Positions 56,109-64,000 of a DNA stretch of 64,000 nt are shown one piece after another. The stretch comes from Marasmius tenuissimus. Taxonomy: Eukaryota; Basidiomycota; Agaricomycetes; Agaricales; Marasmiaceae. The notes beneath the pieces were generated by a model. That model was given only the letters and a program-made list of their open reading frames with translations, did no database searches and was not told where the DNA came from. Position 1 is the first letter of the stretch. Each line of letters starts with the position of its first letter. Where the stretch lies: positions 620,001 to 684,000 of the forward strand of contig JAQOTA010000049.1 in NCBI GenBank assembly GCA_029532415.1, written 5' to 3'. Both the position numbers and the translations under genes were made by a program.

Positions 56109-57881
56109 AACTCATTTCGTCAGCGATGGACACAGGCTTCAATCTAATAACATGTATCATACCGAAATTATGTCTGTGACTCCCCAGAATACCCCAACAC
56201 CCTTATGATCATTGCTTCAATCAGTCGACTGCGCATGAATAAGCTGTTCAGCAAGAGCATATCCTGTACCGTTTGATGACCGTCATCACCGCGAAAGACT
56301 GCAAGAATACACCCCTTCTCGTCTGAGATCAATAGCTCCGAAGTGAACAATTTTGCGTAGCAATGAAATTGGCCAGCTTGCACTCTTCGGACTACCGGAC
56401 CGCCCGGACCGGCAGGGGCCGATCAGTCCAAATGTGGGCCTTTGACGCGACTCCGAGACATTTCTTCCCCTCACCATCATGTCCACTAGCTTCTCCACCT
56501 GAAGTCATTTTGGCTGTCGTCGAAACCGGATGTACTGACTTCTATGTGAGGCTGGGATGCCAGGCGTGTGGCACGGCCAAGCTTTCGCGTTGCGGCCTAC
56601 CGTTATGCAAAGAGGGTGGTTAATGTCGACAAAGCGGTATATAGTACGTCCTCAATCTTTCTACAGCCCCGGGTCTATCTTCAGCAGTGATTTCCATCAC
56701 ATTCTTCTCTCTTTAGCTACCTACCAATCTCAATATCATCGAGACGCTCCCCCGGATCACCCTCGACTCTTTACCTTCGGTAGCCCAAGTGTTGGAACTT
56801 ATCGGGGCATCAGCGCGTGGGTGTGGGCAACACTGGCTGAAGCACTCGACCGGGCAAGCAGGGGCAAGCAGGGTTCGCGTACGTTGACTGGATTTTGGGC
56901 TTGGAGCGGCCTCGGTGTGGGGGAGGTCGGTTGATTGAATGATGCGTCTGTTCTGTCGTATATGAATCGGTACTTAATACCGATTTTTAGGCTTGTATCC
57001 TATCATGAACATCGTTTTCTATTCGACGGGACAAAAATTAGAATGTTCGTTCTTCTACCTCACGAAACCTCGTGATCCTAATGAATCCTTCATGACTCCA
57101 ATTGGTCCCAGATAGTCCTAGGTGATCCCGAAAACGGTCCGCCTACTGACTATTTGAAGACGTTGTGGGGCCTTTCTTGACGAACTCAACGTTATTTCGG
57201 CAGATGGGACTCATGCTCAGAACACGGGAGCTAATACTGAGTACATATCGGACGTACCATATGCCCTACCCCATCCCAATCACCCTCAGGCACGCACTCA
57301 CGAGATGCGAGCACTCGCCCGCTAGAAATCGCGGTTCCTCATACCCAATTATCCTGAAGCACAATTTTGTGGAGACATCAAATCAAGACGACTTCTGGTA
57401 CTCATCTATTCTTTTCCTTTCCTGGCACTCTTAGTTTCGGATAAATGTCCCCGTAATTCTTCTATTTGAACAGCATACTATCCCTTCACGAGCAACTTAC
57501 CGGAGTTCCTCCCAATGCACGCGTAACTTACTGGCATGCTTTCAATTCGGAAATTTGATGAGCTCTTCCAATGCTCTTGGACATCCCGAGTGGCTCAACT
57601 TTAGTCCTCGTCCAGGAGCGAAGAAAGTTGCCACCAACCAGGCCCTGCGTCACGAGCCCTGCATCACTTCAGGAACCTACTTCTCCCAGGTCTCCACTGG
57701 CATTCTACAGTTTCGTTCCAACTCATTGACGCTCTTTTTCCGGCGAGATCAAATGTTCATAATTCCGTTCAACGGGCCGGTGTGTCGCGCCTTGTGCACA
57801 TGACTCGTATTCGCTCGAACCTTGTGCTTTAAAAAGAGCTCGCGACCATCATTAAGCATCGTTCCACCTAGCCGACTCGCG
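56109..57881. other. 1.8-kb intergenic region without a supported gene
   Basis: Several short open frames exist. One around 56700-56930 contains RLFTFGSPSVG, reminiscent of a class 3 lipase segment, but no GHSLGG nucleophile motif or continuation is found, so at most it is a fragment. The last 60 bp contain a TTTAAAA box before the next gene. Confidence 0.4.
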
Positions 57882-58975
57882 ATGTTCAAGGTTCTATTTT
57901 TGCTTTCTGCGATTGTAGTTTCTGGCTCTGTGGCCATTCCAGCTTCATCTTTCGTTCTCATTGGAGACAGCACCACTGCCAACGGGTGAGTTGTGTTCTT
58001 AGTCTTGACTCGAAGTTTTGGATCTTCATCACGCCCTTTCCAGTACTACGGAGAATAGCGGCGGTTGGGGTAATGGTTTCTGTGGGTCCAATGCAGTCAG
58101 TCCGGCTGTACCCTCGGCTCTAGAGCCAAACACACCCTGTATGAGCCTTGACGTGACCACGAAGAAACATTGAATGACGCTACTGCACAGGTATAAACAC
58201 CGCGAAAAATGGTGCAACAACGGGCACATTCGTTGCAAATGGCTATTTCGACATTTCGAGTGAGCATCCGTGTTCATAGCTCGACAGGGCTGGAACTAAC
58301 TTCCTTTTGTAGTCAAAGCCATTAAGGCAGAAGTTGCCAAAGGCCGAAAAACTTATGCAACCATCCAGTTTGGTCATAACGATCAGAAGGTTGCCACACC
58401 GGAGTCCATGGGAGCCAATCTTACCGCGATGGTCAAACAAGTCCGGTCCGCTGGGGGAGAACCTATTCTCGTCACCCCCCTCACCAGGAGAACTTTCAAC
58501 AGTGCCAACCAAATTAGCGATTCCCTTGGTCCCTGGGCTGACCAAACAAAGTTGATTGCACAGGTCAGTGGCTTATGCCTGTGTCCAAAAACTGAGGCTC
58601 ACTCTTGTTCACGACAGCAACAAAACACTCATGTCCTGGACTTGAACGCTGCGAGTATCAAGTACTGCAACGCCATCGGACCCGATGCTTGCCATCGTCT
58701 TAACCGCAGTCCAACTGACAACACTCGTACGTATATTCCATTCTCCGTGCAGATGGTGACGTTCATCGTTTCACCTCGCAGATCTGAACCAAGGTGGCAC
58801 GATCGTATTTGGACGGTAAGTGTTCCTTTCACTCTGCCTTTCCTGGCCAATCTTACATTTCCCTGACTCCAGGATGGTCGCGGATTTGATGACGGCCAGT
58901 TTCCCGAATCAATTGCCGATAATCGCCAATCCCGACTTGACTAGGAACATAAGCCTCGGTATTCCCTCGTTCTAA
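57882..58975 (+). CDS. Rhamnogalacturonan acetylesterase-like SGNH hydrolase, copy 1
   Basis: Secreted esterase of the GDSL/SGNH type (CE12-like) that removes acetyl groups from pectic rhamnogalacturonan. The signal peptide MFKVLFLLSAIVVSGSVA is followed by FVLIGDSTT (nucleophile Ser), then NSGGWGNGFC, QFGHNDQKVATPE (Asn and Gly of blocks II-III), LVTPLTRR and PTDNTHLNQGG (catalytic Asp and His). The tail is NPDLTRNISLGIPSF. About seven exons; introns include 57988-58042, and donors follow EPNTP, FDIS, LIAQ, DNT and FGR. It is complete. The gene 280 bp downstream is its tandem paralogue. Confidence 0.85.
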
Positions 58976-59253
58976 CGTCTTATACCACTATCTGCTTGGT
59001 AGGATTTACGTTCCTTGTCCTAAATAAAGAGTGTCAGACCTGAAATAATTTCCGACACAACGCCGAGCCTGAGAAATTCGTGATACTTTGCTGTTGACAC
59101 CACCTTGACACCATCTGAACGTCCAAGGTCACGATTACCCCACCCGTCCCCTCCCATACGCTACGGGCCGTTCGAAATCTGAACGAATCCTATGACCTCA
59201 GGAGTGAGAGAGATATAAGAAGAAGATGCAGGGGGCTCCTCGTTCAACAGACC
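58976..59253. promoter_or_regulatory. Short spacer with TATA-like box before copy 2
   Basis: Contains GAGATATAAGAAG near 59210-59222, about 35-45 nt before the second esterase gene. Confidence 0.4.
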
Positions 59254-60359
59254 ATGATCATGTTGCGCTCTTTGGCCTTGGTAGCTTTGCTTCCTACTTC
59301 GATCTTCGCGTTCCAAGCGCCTCCTAGCTCCTTTGTTTTGGTAGGAGACAGCACGACAAAAGCAAAGTACGTTCTGATCATACATCCTTCGCATGTGAAC
59401 CGCTACTTACTGCTTCGTGAAGTGGTGGCTGGGGCCCTGGTTTCTGTGGAACGGATACTATTCCCTCTGCATTGGAACCGGACACGCCCTGTGAGTACCC
59501 GTATTACGTCGTTTGCCCAAAGGCCCTTCATTCAGATCGTCCTATGTTCTGCCAGGTAACAATACCGCCCAAAGTGGCGCAACCACTACATCCTTCAGAG
59601 CCGATGGTTCTTGGGACTTTGCAAGTATGTATTGGTACGCTGAGGAGCGGGTTCTCAAAGACTGACCTTCGAACCTCTTAGTTGACGCGGTCAAGAGAGA
59701 GATAGCGAACGGTCGAAAGACATACGTGACTATTCAGTTCGGACACAACGATCAAAAAGTAGCTCCTCCGGAAACAATGGGGGCCAACCTCGCCACCATG
59801 GTCCAAGAACTCAAAGCTTTGGGTGCTGAGCCAGTACTTGTCACCAGTTTGACGCGAAGGAATTTCCATTCGGATGGATCAATTGACGACATCCTGGGTC
59901 CATGGGCGAATGAGACCATACTGGTTGCTCAGGTAGGTCTCTTTTCGGTATACGACCTGGGTGAACATTAAACGTATGACGTCGTACAGCAACAAGGTAC
60001 CCATCTGTTGGACCTACACGCAAAAAGCATCGACTACGTCGTGGCCATTGGTCCAGATGCGTCTCACCGTCTCAATCTCGCGGCAGGCGACAACACCCGT
60101 ACGTCTTGTTGAACTTTCAACACTCAATATCGTTTATCCCCGTTGACTTCAAATCATTAAATTCCTGCAGACTTGAATGACAACGGTGCCATCGTATTCG
60201 GGAGGTGAGGCCTTTTAGCTACTCTTCGGTTCCATATTCTCACCTCAAAACGATAGAATGGTGGCGGATCTTTTAGCATCCAGTTTCCCTGACGTCTTGC
60301 CAATCGTACCAAATCCCGACCTATCGAGAAACATTAGCCTAGGAATACCTTCGTTCTGA
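59254..60359 (+). CDS. Rhamnogalacturonan acetylesterase-like SGNH hydrolase, copy 2
   Basis: Tandem paralogue of the gene at 57882 with the same exon order. The signal peptide MIMLRSLALVALLPTSIFAF (an alternative Met lies two codons in) is followed by FVLVGDSTTKA, GGWGPGFCGTD, QFGHNDQKVAPPE, LVTSLTRRNF, DNTHLNDNGA and NPDLSRNISLGIPSF. All catalytic motifs are kept. Compared with copy 1 it has lost a few residues between GDSTT and GGWG, and one cysteine pair differs (CNAIGPDAC is VVAIGPDAS), so one disulfide may be missing. Probably secreted and active on acetylated pectin. Confidence 0.85.
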
Positions 60360-60401
60360 TCTACTGATCAGGTCTTAGCTTTCCATGATACGAGCCACAC
60401 T

Positions 60402-60927
60402 TGTTAACACTGTTTGTTCACCGGAAACACAGGACCTCCATCGTTTCCTTTTCAGTCTGAGTCACGTTCGAATCCTCCCCCTCTCTTGCTATCATGGATT
60501 TACCGTCCTTCCTGACCTCTCGGCACGTTCCCTTCAGATTTAATTCTGCTCCGTTGTTCTTTGATTACCTCTAGCTTAGAACGTTCCGTCGCTCGTCCTA
60601 CTTTTTCTCAATTGAGTCACGTCTGTTATGACTGGTGTTCACAACGTAAGCTCAATACTGAGTTATCGACCTGTCTTGGTTCTGGTGTCGTGAATGTGAG
60701 ATTGAGTTGTAAGGTCAAGCTGAAGAGCAAGACCTTCTACTGTACAAGTATAAATACTAAAGCTGGAACTGCGTACATACTGCGAACTGTTGTAAATACT
60801 GCGATCAGAGGCTGCGAACTACTGCGAATACTGTGGTCTGATAAATAACACTGCGATCAGATAAATAATAGTATCGGAGTCATAGATAAGATAAAGAAAA
60901 TGATGTACCCCCTTCGTAACTGTAACA
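60402..60927 (-). repeat. Long terminal repeat (3' LTR of a Ty3-type element)
   Basis: On the minus strand it starts TGTTACAG and ends GTGTTAACA, an inverted TGTTA/TAACA terminus. Just 5' of it is AAAGATGGGGTAA, a purine-rich tract in the place expected for the plus-strand primer. The partner LTR lies outside the window, so length and target duplication cannot be confirmed. It contains CTGCGA-type short repeats. Confidence 0.6.
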
Positions 60928-60997
60928 TTACCCCATCTTTATATTGAATGTCCACATTCAATTTCGTATAGCCATCTTAAATCCAATTTCCCATCTA

Positions 60998-62110
60998 TCA
61001 GAATTGAACTGGTTCGTCACAAATATTGGATGCTGTAACATTGTCGTAATCGTTGTCAAAATCAGAATCAGGAACGTTAGGTTGGCGTGGTTGTAGGAAA
61101 GGTCGTTGAGGGCAGGTAGAGGGATAGTGCCCTGGAGATCGTCGGTTGCAGTAATTGCAAACCCATGTACTGCAGGAATGGGCGAAATGTCCGAATCCGT
61201 TACAGTTGAAACATGCGTCTCTGGAACTAGGCCTTCTCGATGGTCTGACTCGTGTTCTGACAGTTTGTCGTTGATTGGGTCTGTTAGGAAGGGAAACTGG
61301 TGCGGAGCGATTTGAGTTGATAGAGGATTGCGAGCTTCGTCGAGATCCTCCTCGTGGTCCTCTAGGACGATTTCGTTGTCGGTTGGGTGTGGGAGCATTT
61401 GGTCTCGGGTCATTAGTTTGAATTGGAGGTGGTTGGTATCGTAAATGTCCGATTGCTGAAGCAATGACATTTTCTACCATTCGATCAGTGATGATACGAG
61501 GTGGAATAGGAATGGGAGCGGTTTCTACCGCTGTAGGTGGTTCGGCTACTGTGGACGAAATTTCTCCTTCCTCTCGTTCTTCCTTTACTACCATCTTTCC
61601 CTTGTTTCTCTTTTCTTCATTGACTCTGTTGATCTCTTCTGTGATTCGATGCTCTTCTCCGATTTTGATTTGTTCGAGCATTCCAAAGTTGAGAGCGTTT
61701 TCGGCTAACGTTCCCAAGCTTTCTCGAAGTCCTTGAACATGTTCGACTAGTTTTGTATGCTCCCATCGTAGATCATAGAAAGTACGGGCGAAGAAAATGA
61801 GGTGTTCGTGGTTCTGGAGGTGGTCTGTAACGAGTTCGTCATAGTCGGAGTTCATGAGTATTGCTTCGATGTTGTTGCCATCGGCGAGGTTAATGAGTGT
61901 TCGGGAAGGATACTGAAGCTGGTCTATAAGGGAAGGCATGTCATCGTGAGAGGAATTGTCGTTAATAGGTTGGTGTAGGGAAAGGTTGAAGTCGGAGTTT
62001 CGAGGATAGTCAAGGTAGGCTGGTGGTGGTGGTACTCGTTGACGAAGTACTGTGCGAAGCTGAGTTTCGTAAGTCTGTGAAGTAGATGCTGCTGCGTTGA
62101 CAGAAACCAT
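60998..62110 (-). CDS. Zinc-knuckle (CCHC) ORF located 3' of the integrase
   Basis: 370 residues starting MVSVNAAASTSQTYETQ. The N-terminal half is helical and charged (EEHRITEEINRVNEEKR). A basic Arg/Pro/Ser-rich region follows (RQRNRPRGPRGGSRRSSQSS), then a CCHC knuckle CFNCNGFGHFAHSC and a second Cys/His cluster CNYCNRRSPGHYPSTC. This looks like a nucleocapsid or Gag-type RNA-binding protein. It is in the same frame as the preceding integrase ORF, separated by one TGA (62159-62161) and 16 sense codons. Placement after the integrase is unusual for Ty3-type elements. Confidence 0.8.
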   Translation of the reverse strand: MVSVNAAASTSQTYETQLRTVLRQRVPPPPAYLDYPRNSDFNLSLHQPINDNSSHDDMPSLIDQLQYPSRTLINLADGNNIEAILMNSDYDELVTDHLQNHEHLIFFARTFYDLRWEHTKLVEHVQGLRESLGTLAENALNFGMLEQIKIGEEHRITEEINRVNEEKRNKGKMVVKEEREEGEISSTVAEPPTAVETAPIPIPPRIITDRMVENVIASAIGHLRYQPPPIQTNDPRPNAPTPNRQRNRPRGPRGGSRRSSQSSINSNRSAPVSLPNRPNQRQTVRTRVRPSRRPSSRDACFNCNGFGHFAHSCSTWVCNYCNRRSPGHYPSTCPQRPFLQPRQPNVPDSDFDNDYDNVTASNICDEPVQF

Positions 62111-62158
62111 AGTGATATTTTTGTTATGAGGATGAGTGAGAGTGATTGAATGATTTCT

Positions 62159-64000
62159 TCAGCGAATTCGTCTCCTCTTTTTATACTCTTGAAGAGTTTC
62201 TTTGGCGTTTTTCAAAGCTTTGGCGGTGAGCCACTTGTTTTCTGAGGATGGTTCCCCTACCCAAGTGACAAGGTATTCGCGGGGTTTCTTCTTCGGCCGA
62301 TGATCGATAATCGATTCTACCTCGTTTTCTTCTTCTCCATCTATGATATCAGGTGGCGGGTACGTCCAGTTCTCTCCATATGCCTCTGTTTCCTTGTATG
62401 GGGTTAAGAGGTTTGCGTGAAACACTGGATGAACTTTCCATTGTTCTGGCAGTGTCAGACGATATGTCACTGGTCCTAGAACTTCTTCGATTTTGAATGG
62501 TCCTTCTCGTTTTGGTGCTAACTTTCGTGTTTCGTATCCGAAGTTGATGTTCTTTGCTTCTAACCAAACCCTTTGCCCAACTTTGAATGGTTCATACTTG
62601 TTCTGCGTACGATTGATCATTACTTGTCGTGCGAGTTCGTGTAATGCAAACGTTTCATCTCGGACTTTCTTGAGATCATTGAGTCTTTCTTCTGCACTTG
62701 GAACATTGGACTTTTCGATGATTGGTGGAATTGCTCGTGGGTTGTATCCCATCATGATGAAAAATGGGGAATGTTTCCTAGCTGAATGAATTCGATTGCT
62801 GTGAGTGAATTCCGCTGTTGATAGATACTTTTTCCAATCGTGCTGCCTTCTGGCACAGAACATTCGTAGATAGACTTCCACTTCTTGGTTGACTCGTTCT
62901 GTTTCTCCATCAGTCTGTGGGTGATATGCCGTACTCATGGAGAGTTTTATTTCAAGTAATTTTCCGAGTTCTTTGAACGCATTGGCTGCAAACCTGGGAT
63001 CTCTGTCTGATATAATTTTGTCGGGTAATCCAAATCTTTTGTAGACGTGGTCGAGAAGAAGATTAGCTGCTCCTATCGCGTTGATTGTTTTTCGACAAGG
63101 TGCTAAAATTACCCCCTTCGTAGCTCCATGGTCGACCACGACCAATAAAGAATCATCTCCGTCGTTTTCTGGTAGATCAGTGATAAGATCCATAGTGAGA
63201 TTTGTAAATGGCAATGCATTTTTCGGTGCTGGTATCGGCATTAACGGTGCCTTTGTCGGATGTGTGTTGACTTTCATTTGTTGACATAGTGCACATCCTT
63301 CCACGAATTTCTTCACGTAAGAGTATATTCCGGGCCACCAGTAATCACGTTTAATTTGTTCGAGAGTGTTGTATTGTCCCGGATGTCCTGCGTGAAGTGG
63401 ATCATGATATTTCTTTGTTATCTTTCTTCTGAGTTCTTCGTCTTTCGGCACATAGCATTTATCCATAAAGAAGAGAAGCCCGTCTTCGATTTTCCAGTCT
63501 GATAATGCTGATTTGATTGGTGGCGCTCCGCTCGTTTTTAATGCTTCCACAGCTTTACTCATCAGATCGTCTCCCATCGTTTTTTCTGCTACTAGGCTGT
63601 GAAGTTCCGCATCGATTACTTTTACGAATAACTTGTCCGGTAGCATCACAATATCTTCGTTGTCGGTGTCTTCCGGTGGTATTAAATCCTCTCTTCTTGA
63701 TAACGCATCGGATTGTGCCATTCGGTGCCCCGGTACATGAACAAGTTTCAGATCAAACTCTGATAAAAACAGAGCCCATCTAGCTTGTCGGCGGTTAAGT
63801 TTTTGATGTGATCGGAAATAGGTGAGGTTTTTGTGATCTGATAGTACTGTTGTTGGATGTTTCGATCCTAAAAGATAATGTCGCCAGGTTTCTAGTGCTC
63901 GTACTATTGCTAATAGTTCTTGGTCGTAGATTTCGTAGTTCCGTTCCGTTGGAGTGAAAGAATGTGATAGATATCCACATGGGTGCCAATCTCCGTGTTC
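62159..64000 (-). CDS. Ty3-type Pol fragment: RNase H, integrase, chromodomain (5' end outside the window)
   Basis: 613 residues visible, open to the right edge. Residues 1-105 are the RNase H end (YEIYDQELLAIVRALETW, VLSDHKNL, ALSRRE). An HHCC zinc site follows (HAGHPGQYN, CALCQQMK), then the integrase core with TMDLITDLP, IISDRDPRF and YHPQTDGETERVNQEVE as the D, D and E positions. A GPY/F-type segment (REGPFKIEEVLGPVTYRL) precedes a chromodomain-like end (YLVTWVGEPSSENKW). Chromodomains can direct integration to heterochromatin. No stops or frameshifts are seen. The ORF ends at a TGA at 62159-62161. Confidence 0.92.
   Translation of the reverse strand, partial: EHGDWHPCGYLSHSFTPTERNYEIYDQELLAIVRALETWRHYLLGSKHPTTVLSDHKNLTYFRSHQKLNRRQARWALFLSEFDLKLVHVPGHRMAQSDALSRREDLIPPEDTDNEDIVMLPDKLFVKVIDAELHSLVAEKTMGDDLMSKAVEALKTSGAPPIKSALSDWKIEDGLLFFMDKCYVPKDEELRRKITKKYHDPLHAGHPGQYNTLEQIKRDYWWPGIYSYVKKFVEGCALCQQMKVNTHPTKAPLMPIPAPKNALPFTNLTMDLITDLPENDGDDSLLVVVDHGATKGVILAPCRKTINAIGAANLLLDHVYKRFGLPDKIISDRDPRFAANAFKELGKLLEIKLSMSTAYHPQTDGETERVNQEVEVYLRMFCARRQHDWKKYLSTAEFTHSNRIHSARKHSPFFIMMGYNPRAIPPIIEKSNVPSAEERLNDLKKVRDETFALHELARQVMINRTQNKYEPFKVGQRVWLEAKNINFGYETRKLAPKREGPFKIEEVLGPVTYRLTLPEQWKVHPVFHANLLTPYKETEAYGENWTYPPPDIIDGEEENEVESIIDHRPKKKPREYLVTWVGEPSSENKWLTAKALKNAKETLQEYKKRRRIR

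Larger units (their letters stand above)
60402..64000 (-). mobile_element. Ty3/gypsy chromodomain retrotransposon, partial
   Basis: Minus-strand element entering from the right edge: RNase H, integrase and chromodomain (62159-64000), a zinc-knuckle ORF (60998-62110), then the 3' LTR. Gag, protease and reverse transcriptase would lie to the right of the window. Open frames are intact over at least 3 kb, which suggests a young insertion. Confidence 0.85.

Noticed and set aside
56557..56934. Lipase-like fragment with RLFTFGSPSVG
   Set aside because: Only this short segment resembles class 3 lipases. No nucleophile elbow, upstream domain or splice model could be found, so I did not call a gene.
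60958..61470. 170-residue minus-strand frame overlapping the zinc-knuckle ORF
   Set aside because: It is in another frame over the 3' half of a clear CCHC protein. Its composition follows from that ORF and no motif is present.
1..64000. CRISPR arrays, bacterial operons, tRNA or rRNA genes
   Set aside because: The gene structure is eukaryotic with spliceosomal introns. I saw no direct-repeat/spacer series and no recognisable tRNA or rRNA sequence.

Overview
This window is nuclear DNA of a filamentous fungus, very probably an Agaricomycete (Basidiomycota). Genes carry many short GT-AG introns of about 48-70 nt, and most of the window is filled by a basidiomycete-type family of seven-transmembrane (7TM) proteins. 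A chromodomain Ty3-type retrotransposon and several cut-and-paste DNA elements are also present. The species cannot be named from sequence alone. A pair of rhamnogalacturonan acetylesterase genes suggests a plant-associated or plant-decaying lifestyle.

Positions 1 to about 50.8 kb form one degenerate tandem array. The repeated unit is [7TM subfamily A gene, minus strand] - [7TM subfamily B gene, minus strand] - [3-ketodihydrosphingosine reductase (TSC10) gene, plus strand]. I find seven A copies (one a clear pseudogene), eight B copies (one clear and one probable pseudogene) and seven TSC10 copies. Only the right-most TSC10 (49472-50793) is whole. The other six stop near the start of exon 4, which is what tandem duplication with a breakpoint inside TSC10 would leave. 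The 7TM genes have ten exons, three of them tiny (19, 33 and 22 nt), and this structure is shared by both subfamilies. For the copy at 16129-17640 all exon phases close to a 338-residue protein. Their function is unknown. A younger duplication copied 7.6-10.4 kb to 11.0-13.85 kb and lacks its A gene.

The array is peppered with insertions whose ends can be read because paralogous units supply empty sites. They are: a 194-bp MITE at the TATA box of a B gene; two copies of a ~650-bp TA-flanked inverted-repeat element; a 1.4-kb hAT-like element; a 3.27-kb DDE element whose transposase has two CGA-to-TGA stops; a 984-bp element inside an intron; a 452-bp MITE; and a 947-bp long-inverted-repeat element.

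From 50.8 to 60.4 kb the window holds ordinary genes: two near-identical secreted cysteine-rich proteins flanking a truncated copy of the neighbouring 5'-nucleotidase, the intact 5'-nucleotidase (minus), a disordered Ser/Asn-rich protein, and two tandem acetylesterases. From 60.4 kb to the right edge lies part of a Ty3/gypsy element on the minus strand: RNase H, integrase and chromodomain, then a zinc-knuckle ORF lying unusually 3' of the integrase, then an LTR.
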